Assembly (NCBI GenBank): GCA_947457545.1
Contig: CANGXD010000001.1
Span: 62,001 to 126,000 of the forward strand
Direction: 5' to 3'
DNA: 64,000 nt
DNA from: Gemmatimonadaceae bacterium
GTDB taxonomy: Bacteria > Gemmatimonadota > Gemmatimonadetes > Gemmatimonadales > Gemmatimonadaceae
Made by a program: the position numbers and the translations under genes. Shown one piece after another: positions 28,816 to 37,166 of this stretch (the first letter of the stretch is position 1; the number at the start of each line of letters is the position of its first letter). Below the pieces are notes generated by a model that was given only the letters and a program-made list of their open reading frames with translations, ran no database searches and was not told where the DNA came from.

Positions 28816-30144
28816 TCACGCCGCCGAGGCGCGGAGCGCCCCGGGAACGGTAACCATCGACGGATTCGCCGCGATCTTCGCCTCGAACTCGTGCCGGAAC
28901 TTCTTGAGACCGGACACTACCGGCGTCGCGCACGAGTCACTCAACACGCAGATCGTCTTGCCGCTCATGCCATCGGCAATGGACAACAGCGTATCGAGAT
29001 CTTCCATCGTGCCCTGATTGTCGCGAATACGCTCCATGATGCGCGTGATCCACGCCGTGCCTTCGCGGCACTGTGAGCACTGTGCGCAGCTCTCGTGCGC
29101 ATAAAAGCGCGTCAGGCGCGCAATCTGACGCACCATACACTGCCGATCGTCGAATACGATCGCCCCACCGGAACCGAGCATCGTTCCCGCAGCGACCATC
29201 CCCTCATAATCCATGATCGCGCCTTCGGCTTCTTCGCGCGTCAGAATGGGGACCGACGAGCCGCCGGGGATGACCGCCTTGATCTGCCGACCCGGCAGCG
29301 GACCGCCACACAGCTCGTAGAGGAAATCCTTGAACGGAAAGCCGAGGGCGACTTCGTAGTTGCCCGGACGCGTGATGTTGCCGCACACCGAGAACAACTT
29401 GGTGCCGATGCTCTTGGGGTTGTCCGGGCGCCCGAATTGCTTGTACCACTCCGCACCATGCTTGATGATGTACGGGACGGTGGTAAGCGTCTCCACGTTG
29501 TTGATCGTGGTGGGCTTGCCAAACAACCCGGCGACGGCCGGGAACGGCGGCTTGATGCGCGGGTTGCCGCGCCGCCCTTCCAGCGAATTCATGAGCGCCG
29601 TTTCTTCGCCGCAGATGTACGCGCCGGCACCGCGATGCACGTGGACGTCCACGCGCTTTCCGCTGCCCATCGCGTTCGCCCCAAGAATACCGGCGGCATA
29701 GGCCTCTTCGACCGCCTTGGTCACGCGCGCGTACGGTTCGGTGAACTCGCCGCGAATGTAGATGTACGCCGTCTCCGCGTAGATCGTATGCGCGCCCAGC
29801 GCGACACCTTCTACCAAGCCATGCGGAGTCCAGCGCATGATCTCGCGATCCTTGAACGTCCCCGGTTCGGATTCGTCCGCGTTGCAGCAGAGATAGTGCG
29901 TCTTGCCATCGGGCTTCATGAAGGACCACTTCATGCCCGTCGGGAATCCGGCGCCGCCGCGACCGCGCAGCCCGGAATCCTTAACGATCGTCTGCAGTTC
30001 CTGCGGGTCGGTAAAGAGCGCCTTCTCGAGGGCTTCATACCCGCCACGGGCACGCCAGCCGCTGAGGGTGCGCGCCTCGGGATCGCCGAAGTACTTGGAA
30101 AGGATCGGCGATTCACGCGGATGGGACGGATGCGGGTACCCCAT
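28816..30144 (-). CDS. nuoF: NADH-quinone oxidoreductase subunit F (NADH/FMN)
   Basis: 442 residues from ATG 30144. It oxidises NADH through FMN and the N3 cluster. Glycine-rich FMN/NADH sites LRGRGGAGFPTGMKW and GAGAYICGEETALMNSLEG are visible, as are the N3 cysteines in SCAQCSQCREGTAW plus the later Cys in ICVLSDSC. The ATG overlaps the nuoE stop (TAATG). The frame continues upstream to 30528 inside nuoE without homology. Confidence 0.98.
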   Translation of the reverse strand: MGYPHPSHPRESPILSKYFGDPEARTLSGWRARGGYEALEKALFTDPQELQTIVKDSGLRGRGGAGFPTGMKWSFMKPDGKTHYLCCNADESEPGTFKDREIMRWTPHGLVEGVALGAHTIYAETAYIYIRGEFTEPYARVTKAVEEAYAAGILGANAMGSGKRVDVHVHRGAGAYICGEETALMNSLEGRRGNPRIKPPFPAVAGLFGKPTTINNVETLTTVPYIIKHGAEWYKQFGRPDNPKSIGTKLFSVCGNITRPGNYEVALGFPFKDFLYELCGGPLPGRQIKAVIPGGSSVPILTREEAEGAIMDYEGMVAAGTMLGSGGAIVFDDRQCMVRQIARLTRFYAHESCAQCSQCREGTAWITRIMERIRDNQGTMEDLDTLLSIADGMSGKTICVLSDSCATPVVSGLKKFRHEFEAKIAANPSMVTVPGALRASAA

Positions 30145-30695
30145 TACTTCAGCTCCGACAGAACGCGCGGCACCGACTCTGGTGTCACGGACTCGATGAA
30201 GTCGTTGTTGATCATGACCGGCGTGGCGAAACCACAGGCGCCAAGGCACTCCACCTCGATGACGGTAAACTTGCCATCGGGGCTGGTCAGCCCGAGGTCG
30301 CCGCAGCCGGTGTGTTCGAGAAAGCTCTTCACCACATCTTCGGCACCGCAGATGTTGCACGGCGTCGTGGTGCACACCTGAATGAAATGGCGCCCCACCG
30401 GATGCTGGTGATACATGGTGTAGAAGCTGACGACGCCCTTGATGTAGGCCGGGGTGATCTCGAGGATCGACGCAATCTCTTCGATCCCCTTGTCGCTCAC
30501 CCAGCCGCGCGCGTCCTGCAGCATCCACAGCGCAGGCAACAACGCCGCCTGCTTCGTGGGATAGCGTGACAGAATCGTGTCGAGTTGTGCGCGCGCGTCC
30601 CCAACGAACACGGGTTCGTGCGGCGCGTCGTGATGATGACCATGCGGCGGGGCGGCGACGAGCGCGCCCCCACTGGCAGATGGGCCATGACTCAC
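30144..30695 (-). CDS. nuoE: NADH-quinone oxidoreductase subunit E
   Basis: 183 residues with GTG start overlapping the nuoD stop (GTGA). A thioredoxin-like [2Fe-2S] subunit (cluster N1a): the ligands lie in CTTTPCNICG and ECLGACGFATP. About 30 residues of low-complexity, His-rich sequence (HGHHHDAPH) precede the fold and may bind metal or be unstructured. Confidence 0.96.
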   Translation of the reverse strand: MSHGPSASGGALVAAPPHGHHHDAPHEPVFVGDARAQLDTILSRYPTKQAALLPALWMLQDARGWVSDKGIEEIASILEITPAYIKGVVSFYTMYHQHPVGRHFIQVCTTTPCNICGAEDVVKSFLEHTGCGDLGLTSPDGKFTVIEVECLGACGFATPVMINNDFIESVTPESVPRVLSELK

Positions 30696-32014
30696 CGGTC
30701 GATTTCTCCCATCACGATGTCGATGCTGGCGTTGATGGCAATCACGTCAGAAAGCAGATGGCCTTCCACCATGCGGGGGATGGCCGAGAGGTTCACGAAG
30801 GACGGCGGACGAATGCGCCACCGCACTGGTTTGGAGCTGCCGTCGCTGACGAAGTAGTAGCCCTTCTCACCCTTGGGGCTCTCGACGGGCACGTAGCACT
30901 CGCCGGCAGGCGGACGTGGCCCTTCCATGACGAGCTTGAAGTGGTGGATCATGCTTTCCATCTCACTCGTCGCCTTGTGCTTGGGCGGCAGAATGAGACG
31001 CGGGTCGTCGATGTTGATCGGGCCGTCCGGCAGACGACGCAGCGCCTGCTCGAGAATGCGCACGCTCTGGCGCATCTCTTCGACGCGCACGAGGAAACGA
31101 TCGTACACATCACCCTGCGTGCCCACCGGTACGTCGAAGTCGTACGTCTCGTAGTCGAGGTACGGAAAATCCTTTCGCACATCGTACGCGACGCCCGACG
31201 CGCGAAGCATCGGTCCCGACAAACCGGCGTTGACCGCTTCCTGCGCGTTCATGGCGCCTAAGCCCACCGTACGCCCCGCCCAGATGGCGTTGGTCTCGAG
31301 CATGCCGACCGACTCTTCGAGCGTCTTGGGGAATCCCTTGAGAAACGCACGGAGTCCATCGAGCCACCCGTCGGGAATGTCAGCCGCCATGCCGCCGACG
31401 CGCGTGGCCGTCGTCGTCAGTCGCGCGCCAACCCACCCCTCAAGCAGGTTGTACACGTTCTCGCGTTCCTGATACAACCAGAGAAACGGCGTGAACGCGC
31501 CGATGTCCACCGACGTCGTGCCGAGCCACACCAGGTGCGAGATGATGCGCGAGAGTTCCATGAGAATGACGCGCAGTACCTTGGTCCGCTCCGTCATCCC
31601 GACACCGAACAACCGCTCCGCGCCCAGTACGAACGCGACATTGTTGCCCGGCGAATTGAGATAATCCTCGCGGTCCGTCCACGGGATGATCTGATTGTAC
31701 TGACGGTACTCACCGATCTTCTCGAAGCCGCAGTGCAGATAGCCGATGTGCGGGATGCAGCGCACGACGGTTTCGCCATCGAGCTCCAGCACCAGTCGCA
31801 ACACGCCGTGCGTTGCGGGGTGCTGAGGGCCGATGTTGATGAGCATGTGGTCGGCTTCGAGCTCAGGCTCGGCGGTTTGCATCGCGAGTGCCGACGGTGC
31901 GTCAACAGCCAGCGCGCGTCCGCCCTGCGCGGTGAGTGCCGCCCGCAGCGGCTGCCCCTGCGCGTCGAGGCCGCTGGTGCCGAGCGCCACTTCGATGGTG
32001 CGACGCGCGCTCAT
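30692..32014 (-). CDS. nuoD: NADH-quinone oxidoreductase subunit D (49 kDa)
   Basis: 440 residues from ATG 32014. The quinone-site subunit: INIGPQHPATHGVLRL with the critical His, IGYLHCGFEKI, and YDFDVPVGTQGDVYDRF are intact. A 55-60 residue N-terminal extension of low complexity precedes the conserved core. The start overlaps the nuoC stop (ATGA). An extension to 32233 would lie wholly inside nuoC and is rejected. Confidence 0.97.
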   Translation of the reverse strand: MSARRTIEVALGTSGLDAQGQPLRAALTAQGGRALAVDAPSALAMQTAEPELEADHMLINIGPQHPATHGVLRLVLELDGETVVRCIPHIGYLHCGFEKIGEYRQYNQIIPWTDREDYLNSPGNNVAFVLGAERLFGVGMTERTKVLRVILMELSRIISHLVWLGTTSVDIGAFTPFLWLYQERENVYNLLEGWVGARLTTTATRVGGMAADIPDGWLDGLRAFLKGFPKTLEESVGMLETNAIWAGRTVGLGAMNAQEAVNAGLSGPMLRASGVAYDVRKDFPYLDYETYDFDVPVGTQGDVYDRFLVRVEEMRQSVRILEQALRRLPDGPINIDDPRLILPPKHKATSEMESMIHHFKLVMEGPRPPAGECYVPVESPKGEKGYYFVSDGSSKPVRWRIRPPSFVNLSAIPRMVEGHLLSDVIAINASIDIVMGEIDR

Positions 32015-32754
32015 TCGCCTTCCTCCAGCTTGTCGGTCGCTGCGTGGTCTGCCAGGCGCTGCTTCATGTCCTGCGGCAACGAGTCGAAGGCATCGGCGAT
32101 GCTGAGCTCTTCCATGGAGTACCGCGCTTCGGGGTCGGCCGCGAGCGCCTGCTTGAGTTGCTCGGCGCGCGAAAACCGACCGCGGAGTGGGAAGTCTTTC
32201 CGCAACGGATACCCCTCGCGGTACTGCTCCCACATGAGGAGCCTGCGCAGGTCGGGGTGTCCTTCAAAGCGAATGCCGAACATGTCGTAGCACTCGCGCT
32301 CGAGCCAATCGGCGCCGCTGTAAATGTCGAAAATGCTGGGGACCCACAGCGCACCGCGCTTGGGCAGCTCGACCTTCAGACGGAGAAACCGCCGGTTCGC
32401 CAAGGCGCGCAGATGCCACACGACTTCGAGGGGACGATCACCGTCCCGATACTCCACGGCAGTGACATCGACGAGGTAGTCGTAACGCTCGGTGGGGTCG
32501 TCGTGCAGGAAACGCACGATCTCGTGCAACGCGTCCCGTGTGACGAAGACGGTGGTCTCCCCCCAGATGACCTCGGAGCGCAGGACGGCGCTCCCGAAGC
32601 GGGAGGCCAGCACCGCAGCGGTCGGATTGGCAGGCGCGCCGGTCCGCGGCACGTTGACAGGCGTGATCGGCATCCCATGCGCGTCAGACGCCACCGCCGC
32701 CATGGGCGACGGGGCGACGAGCGCCTCAGATCCGGTAGGCACAGGGACGGTCAC
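32011..32754 (-). CDS. nuoC: NADH-quinone oxidoreductase subunit C (30 kDa)
   Basis: 247 residues with GTG start overlapping the nuoB stop (GTGA). The family core [29 protein letters not shown] (in parts) and [10 protein letters not shown] is clear. About 45 residues of Pro/Ala-rich sequence lie before the fold and about 50 acidic ones after it. NuoC is separate from NuoD here, not fused as in enterobacteria. Confidence 0.96.
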   Translation of the reverse strand: MTVPVPTGSEALVAPSPMAAVASDAHGMPITPVNVPRTGAPANPTAAVLASRFGSAVLRSEVIWGETTVFVTRDALHEIVRFLHDDPTERYDYLVDVTAVEYRDGDRPLEVVWHLRALANRRFLRLKVELPKRGALWVPSIFDIYSGADWLERECYDMFGIRFEGHPDLRRLLMWEQYREGYPLRKDFPLRGRFSRAEQLKQALAADPEARYSMEELSIADAFDSLPQDMKQRLADHAATDKLEEGE

Positions 32755-33377
32755 GGTGCCGATCGGGTTTGATGTACGGAGTTGCCGAACGGCTCGGACA
32801 GTTCGTCGATCCGCGAGGGCGGGATGTACAACTGGCTCGTGGGATCAGGCTCGATCTCGACATGCCGCGTGCTGTCCTTGAGGCGCTCCTGCATGACCTT
32901 CTTCTGCAGCATGATGATGCCATGCATCAGCGCTTCCGGACGAGGCGGACAACCGGGCACGTACACATCGACGGGGATGATCGTGTCGATGCCCTGCACC
33001 ACGGCATAGTTGTCGAACATGCCGCCGGTGGACGCGCAGGCGCCCATGGCGATGACCCACTTGGGTTGCGGCATCTGCTGATAAATGCGTCGCAAGACCG
33101 GCGCGAGCTTGAGCGGCACGCGGCCGGCGCAGAGCAGTACGTCGGCTTGTCGCGGCGAGTAACTCAGCCGTTCCATACCGAAGCGCGACAGATCGTAGCG
33201 GCTGGCCGCCGTCGCCATGAACTCGATGGCGCAACACGCGGTGCCGAAGGGCATGGGCCACAGCGAGCCGGCGCGCGCCCAGTTGACCAGAAAGTCGAGG
33301 CGCGTGGTCACCCAGCCATCTTGTGCGGCGGGATCGACCTGAACGAGGCGCGAGTCGGTAGCGGGAATCAGTCCCAC
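32751..33377 (-). CDS. nuoB: NADH-quinone oxidoreductase subunit B
   Basis: 208 residues. It carries cluster N2, next to the quinone: TACCAIEFM with the tandem cysteines, [10 protein letters not shown] and [11 protein letters not shown]. The start is a GTG at 33377, which overlaps the last 10 bases of nuoA; the frame above it is open to 33536 but overlaps nuoA and is not homologous. Confidence 0.97.
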   Translation of the reverse strand: MGLIPATDSRLVQVDPAAQDGWVTTRLDFLVNWARAGSLWPMPFGTACCAIEFMATAASRYDLSRFGMERLSYSPRQADVLLCAGRVPLKLAPVLRRIYQQMPQPKWVIAMGACASTGGMFDNYAVVQGIDTIIPVDVYVPGCPPRPEALMHGIIMLQKKVMQERLKDSTRHVEIEPDPTSQLYIPPSRIDELSEPFGNSVHQTRSAP

Positions 33378-33772
33378 GTCAGCGCTCCCTTCTTCCAGAC
33401 ATAGAGGAATCCGACCACGAGGATGAAGGCGAAGACCAGCATCTCCCCGAGACCGAAGAACGACAGCTGTCCGCTGGGACAGGCATTCGCCACCAGCGGT
33501 ACGTGGCAAGAGAGCTGCCGATAGTGCACGCCCCACGGAATCATGAACACCGTCTCGATATCGAAGACGATGAACAGCATGGCGACGAGATAGAACTTGA
33601 CCGAGAATCGCTCGCGGGCATCGCCGAGGGGGCTGATGCCGGACTCATACGGTTGCGATTTGACCGCGGTCGGCTGTGCCTTCGTGATGAGATGCGCGAT
33701 GCCGAGAATCAGCACCGCGTTCAGGATGACGAAGCCCAGGAGGAGCAGGACCGGCAGATATGTACGTAGCAT
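33368..33772 (-). CDS. nuoA: NADH-quinone oxidoreductase subunit A
   Basis: 134 residues from ATG 33772, with three membrane helices. The conserved loop [21 protein letters not shown] (in parts) and [11 protein letters not shown] with its acidic residues are visible. It contains a Cys loop between helices 2 and 3 ([15 protein letters not shown]) longer than in E. coli. First gene of the nuo operon, with a structured leader upstream. Confidence 0.96.
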   Translation of the reverse strand: MLRTYLPVLLLLGFVILNAVLILGIAHLITKAQPTAVKSQPYESGISPLGDARERFSVKFYLVAMLFIVFDIETVFMIPWGVHYRQLSCHVPLVANACPSGQLSFFGLGEMLVFAFILVVGFLYVWKKGALTWD

Positions 33773-34039
33773 CGCGGCGCAGCAGGGAACCAACAGATCA
33801 CGAAGGGGGAGTGACTTCGTGAAACAATTCACAAACGCAGGAGGAAGGTACCAACGGGACCAGAATCCCTCAACAGCATGTGTTATTGTTTTTGTATGAA
33901 GTAACCGTCGAAGCTGTTTTGGCAGGCTTCGCCACTCGGCAGTAGACTTCACCGCGTAGTCTCGGCGTCTCGGGCGCCGCGCATCATGGACCGGCTGGTC
34001 CTAATGCGGACCATCCAACCCTCCTGCTCTACTCACCCC
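33773..34039. promoter_or_regulatory. Divergent nuoA/dcd intergenic region
   Basis: 267 bases between the nuoA start (minus) and the dcd start (plus), so promoters for both must lie here. The most A+T-rich stretch is about 33880-33904 (tgttattgtttttgtatgaa and flank), the best place for a promoter; I cannot assign -35/-10 boxes. On the nuoA side two mutually exclusive hairpins can form: 33799-33805 with 33815-33821, or 33819-33823 with 33828-33832. A third stem is at 33909-33914 with 33926-33931. Confidence 0.5.
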
Positions 34040-34594
34040 ATGGGGCTCTGCTCAGACCGCTGGATCACACGCATGGCGCGCGAACACGGCATGATCGAAC
34101 CGTTCGAGGATCGCCAGGTGCGCGAAGGCGTCATCTCCTATGGCGTCAGCTCATACGGCTACGACATGCGGGTCGCATCCGAGTACCGGATCTTCACCAA
34201 CGTGCTGAGCTCGGTGGTCGACCCGAAGCAGTTCGATCCGAAGAGCTTTGTAGAGTTCGAGGGCGACGTCTGCATCGTGCCCCCCAATTCGTTCGCCCTG
34301 GCCCGCAGTGTCGAATACTTCCGCATTCCGCGCAATGTGCTCACGCTCACGGTTGGCAAGAGCACGTATGCCCGCTGCGGCATCATTACCAACGTCACAC
34401 CCTTCGAGCCCGAGTGGGAAGGATATGTGACCCTCGAGATTTCCAATACCACGCCGCTCCCCGCGAAGATCTACTCGAACGAGGGCATCGCGCAGGTCGT
34501 GTTCTTCACGGGCGACGAAGGTCCTGAAGTGAGCTACGGCGACAAGAAGGGGAAGTATCAGGGGCAGCACGGCGTGACCCTGCCCCGCATCTAA
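34040..34594 (+). CDS. dcd: dCTP deaminase
   Basis: 184 residues. It deaminates dCTP to dUTP, feeding dTMP synthesis. The family start [19 protein letters not shown], the active-site GKSTYARCG serine/arginine motif, [18 protein letters not shown] with the catalytic Glu, and [12 protein letters not shown] at the end are all present. ATG 34040 aligns best with the family N-terminus; an upstream frame to 33986 is not conserved. It is the only complete plus-strand gene in the window. Confidence 0.96.
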   Translation: MGLCSDRWITRMAREHGMIEPFEDRQVREGVISYGVSSYGYDMRVASEYRIFTNVLSSVVDPKQFDPKSFVEFEGDVCIVPPNSFALARSVEYFRIPRNVLTLTVGKSTYARCGIITNVTPFEPEWEGYVTLEISNTTPLPAKIYSNEGIAQVVFFTGDEGPEVSYGDKKGKYQGQHGVTLPRI

Positions 34595-34649
34595 CCCGCT
34601 CTTAACCGAGAATTGAGGACGCAGAACTGAGAATTCCGAACTCAGCGCT

Positions 34650-34766
34650 GGATAGGTGTGAGAGTCGAGTAACGCAGGGGTGAGAAGTGAGGACCCGCGG
34701 TTGGGGAGACCGCCACCGCAGGTCCTGGCCGCTCGCATCTGCGTGACTCGACTCTCACGCCTATCC
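34650..34766. repeat. Long imperfect palindrome after dcd
   Basis: Outer arms 34650-34677 and 34739-34766 are 28 bases each and complementary with two mismatches. Inside, 34690-34701 and 34715-34726 form a second 12-base stem with one mismatch. Weaker complementarity continues outwards to about 34628 and 34790. As RNA or extruded DNA this is a single long stem. It lies downstream of dcd and could end its transcript, but the size is more like a repeated palindromic element. Confidence 0.85.
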
Positions 34767-34788
34767 GGAGCTGAACTCTGAGCTCTCA

Positions 34789-34856
34789 GCTCTCGCGTCC
34801 GTACCTGACGTCTCAGCCCTCGGCTCTCGCGTCCGTACCTGACGTCTCAGCCCTCG
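34789..34856. repeat. Two perfect tandem copies of a 34-base unit
   Basis: Bases 34789-34822 and 34823-34856 are identical 34-mers (each starts gctctcgcgtccgtacctga). A partial third copy (gctctc) follows at 34857. There are no spacers and only two copies, so it is not a CRISPR array. It adjoins the palindrome and shares its ctgag/ctcag words. Confidence 0.9.
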
Positions 34857-34865
34857 GCTCTCACC

Positions 34866-35483
34866 TTAGCCCCCGGCGTAGATGTATCGGCAGTTTCGCT
34901 CCTGCGCCTGCTGCAGGGTAACGATCATGGCGGGTACCACTTCGACGCCCGGCAACAGGTTGGCGCGCACTTCTTCGCCGAAACTGGTGACGCGGTCGCG
35001 ATCGGCGCGCTGATCTTGGGGAAGGAAACGGCCCCCCGATGAGCGAATGGAATTGGCGCACGCAAGCAAGATCACCTTACGCGACGCGAGCGTCGTAATC
35101 GCATCCCTCATGGGACTGCGGTCCCCCGGCATCCCCATGATCTCCCCAATCGTGGGGTACTTCGCCCAGACGGAGTCGTTGAAAAACCAGCCGATCGAAC
35201 GGCCGTTCAATCCAACGATCACCGTGCAGTCCTGCTCCCGAATCCCGTACGCGGTCTTCTGCGTGTCGAGATAGGTTTGCGCCCAACGGAGCGCGAGGCC
35301 CTCGGTGGGCATATGTGAGTGAAACACCACGCGGTGCGTGCCGGTGACACGCTTCATCCATGGGTCTTCGACGACGGCGTTAGCTGCAGCGGCCCCCACG
35401 GCTTGCGCCGGCACCACGCCGATGGCCGCGCCGATCGCGGCAAGCCGGCTAAGGAAATCGCGACGCGCGGTACTGGTGGTCAT
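34866..35483 (-). CDS. Tat-exported DsrE-like protein
   Basis: 205 residues. A twin-arginine signal (RRDFLSRLAAIGAAIGVVPAQA) directs it, probably folded, to the periplasm. The rest resembles the DsrE/DsrF-like fold: an early strand HRVVFHSH, a central VIVGLNGRSIGWFFND, KVILLACANSI with a Cys near residue 140, and a final VEVVPAMIVTLQQAQERNCRYIYAGG pattern (in parts). DsrE-type proteins carry sulfur on cysteine. Its start overlaps the stop of the diheme cytochrome gene (ATGA), which suggests they act together. The fold call is from pattern only; substrate unknown. Confidence 0.65.
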   Translation of the reverse strand: MTTSTARRDFLSRLAAIGAAIGVVPAQAVGAAAANAVVEDPWMKRVTGTHRVVFHSHMPTEGLALRWAQTYLDTQKTAYGIREQDCTVIVGLNGRSIGWFFNDSVWAKYPTIGEIMGMPGDRSPMRDAITTLASRKVILLACANSIRSSGGRFLPQDQRADRDRVTSFGEEVRANLLPGVEVVPAMIVTLQQAQERNCRYIYAGG

Positions 35484-36310
35484 CTGGCGAGAGAGTCGGG
35501 GGAGAGACGACGAGTGAGCAGCGGTCGTGGCGACGGGATGGATCGTCCTGCACGGCGAGCACCATCGGTGGCGTACGCGACGTCGAGCGGCGCGTCACCT
35601 CGCGGCCAGTCACGTTCCTTGCCGGGATGGTCCTGACGCGGCTGCGATAACACGTACGCCGCGATGTCCGCCGCCTGCTGCGGCGACAGCGTGCCACGTT
35701 GGTCGAACGGCATGTTGTGGCGAATGAACGTCGCGAAGGTGAAGTGCCGAGCCATGCCGGCTCCAATGGAGAAGCTGCCAGCCCCCCAGAGCGGCGGATT
35801 GATGCCCATGCCCTGACCCGCCGCACCATGACAGCGCGCGCATGTGGCCGCATAGCCCTGGCGGCCGCGCCGACCGTCGCCACCGACGCGCACCGTGTCC
35901 ACGCCGGCCGATCGCGGTCGCTCGCGCAATGACTCGATGTACGCGACCATGTCGCCTATATCGCGCCCACTCTCCGGCAGCATGCGGCCGGCAAGGCTGC
36001 GCGCGATGCACTCGTTGACACGACGTGCAAGCGATTCCTCGTATGCGGGGCGCGCACGGAAGCGTGGGTAGCGCGATGCGCTGCCGTTCCACGGCATCGC
36101 CGCGTTGTTGGTGCCGTTATCGAGATGGCACGACACACAGCGCAACCCATTTCCGCTGTACGCCGGAAGCGAATCCGCAAACGCCGTCACCAGCGCTAGC
36201 CCGCGGACCGGATTCCCGGTACTCGCGTTCGCGACCACCGGCGTCCTTTGGGCGCGGATGACGGAGACGCCCACGATAGAGGCGATCAGAACGACCGACA
36301 CGAGTTTCAT
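35480..36310 (-). CDS. TsdA-like diheme cytochrome c (possible thiosulfate dehydrogenase)
   Basis: 276 residues from ATG 36310, with a signal peptide (MKLVSVVLIASIVGVSVIRA). Two haem sites: Cys58-x2-Cys61-His62 in GNGLRCVSCHLDNGT and Cys157-x2-Cys160-His161. Cys101 in RRVNECIARSL matches the position where TsdA of Allochromatium vinosum has its unusual Cys haem ligand, and PPLWGAGSFSIGAGM and RHNMPF match the TsdA second domain. TsdA oxidises two thiosulfates to tetrathionate in the periplasm. The gene follows sdhB after a terminator-like hairpin and overlaps the DsrE-like gene. SoxA-type or other COG3258 cytochromes are alternatives. Confidence 0.75.
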   Translation of the reverse strand: MKLVSVVLIASIVGVSVIRAQRTPVVANASTGNPVRGLALVTAFADSLPAYSGNGLRCVSCHLDNGTNNAAMPWNGSASRYPRFRARPAYEESLARRVNECIARSLAGRMLPESGRDIGDMVAYIESLRERPRSAGVDTVRVGGDGRRGRQGYAATCARCHGAAGQGMGINPPLWGAGSFSIGAGMARHFTFATFIRHNMPFDQRGTLSPQQAADIAAYVLSQPRQDHPGKERDWPRGDAPLDVAYATDGARRAGRSIPSPRPLLTRRLSPDSLAR

Positions 36311-36334
36311 ACGCACGAATATGCGCCAACTACG

Positions 36335-36368
36335 CGGGGGCGCCAGCGATAGCTCGTCGGCGCCCCCG
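36335..36368 (-). terminator. Hairpin at the end of sdhCAB
   Basis: A perfect 10-bp G+C stem (36335-36344 with 36359-36368) and 14-base loop lies 24 bases past the sdhB stop on the minus strand, before the cytochrome gene. It probably ends or attenuates the sdh message. No U-tract is seen. Confidence 0.65.
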
Positions 36369-36392
36369 TGATCGTTCGATGTACCCGCCGAA

Positions 36393-37166
36393 TCAGCCTG
36401 AACCGGCAACGGCGCGCGGCTCCTGACGACGGGCGCTCGCCACCAGATAATCGCGGTTCATCTTCTTGATGACGTCGATGCTGATCTCCTTCGGGCACGC
36501 CTCCTGGCATTCACCTGCCAAGGTGCAATGGCCAAAGCCTTCGAGATCCATGTGCTCGACCATGGCGAGGGCGCGCTTGTCCCGCTCAGGCTGGCCCTGC
36601 GGGAGGTTGCCGAGGTGCGAAATCTTCGCGCCGGTGAAGAGCGACGCCGACGCGTTGGGACACGCCGCAACGCAGGCACCACAGCCGATGCACGCGGCGG
36701 CATCCATCGCCTCCTCGAGCACGTCTTTGCCAATAAGGATCTCGTTGGCGTCACGCGCGCCACCGGTGTTCACCGAGATGTAGCCGCCCGCCTGAATGAT
36801 GCGATCGAACGACCCACGGTTGACCACAAGGTCCTTCACCACCGGGAACGGTGAGGCACGCCACGGTTCGACGGTGATGATGTCGCCGTCCTTGAACGCG
36901 CGCATATGCAGCTGACAGGTCGCGGCGCCCTTCCACGGTCCATGGGCCTGACCGTTGATCATCATGGCGCACGATCCACAGATGCCTTCACGGCAATCGT
37001 GCGAAAACGCCACCGGCTCCTTGCCCTCGAGCGTCAACTGCTCGTTGAGCATATCGAACATTTCGAGGAACGACATGTCCGGGCCGACGCCATCGAGCGT
37101 GTACGTCTCGAGCTTGCCGGGGGCCTGGGACGCCGGCTGACGCCAGACGTTGAGAGTGAGCTTCAT
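36393..37166 (-). CDS. sdhB: Succinate dehydrogenase iron-sulfur subunit
   Basis: 257 residues. Three clusters are encoded: [2Fe-2S] in [15 protein letters not shown] with a later Cys, [4Fe-4S] in [13 protein letters not shown], and [3Fe-4S] in [14 protein letters not shown]. The order and spacing fit the type-B enzymes of Bacteroidota and Gemmatimonadota. It passes electrons from SdhA to SdhC and menaquinone. Its ATG overlaps the sdhA stop (TAATG). Confidence 0.97.
   Translation of the reverse strand: MKLTLNVWRQPASQAPGKLETYTLDGVGPDMSFLEMFDMLNEQLTLEGKEPVAFSHDCREGICGSCAMMINGQAHGPWKGAATCQLHMRAFKDGDIITVEPWRASPFPVVKDLVVNRGSFDRIIQAGGYISVNTGGARDANEILIGKDVLEEAMDAAACIGCGACVAACPNASASLFTGAKISHLGNLPQGQPERDKRALAMVEHMDLEGFGHCTLAGECQEACPKEISIDVIKKMNRDYLVASARRQEPRAVAGSG

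Noticed and set aside
34151-34738. A 195-codon minus-strand frame over dcd and the palindrome
   Set aside because: Most of it is antisense to dcd and the rest reads repeat DNA; no domain visible.
34789-34862. CRISPR array
   Set aside because: Only two abutting identical units, no spacers, no cas genes in the window.
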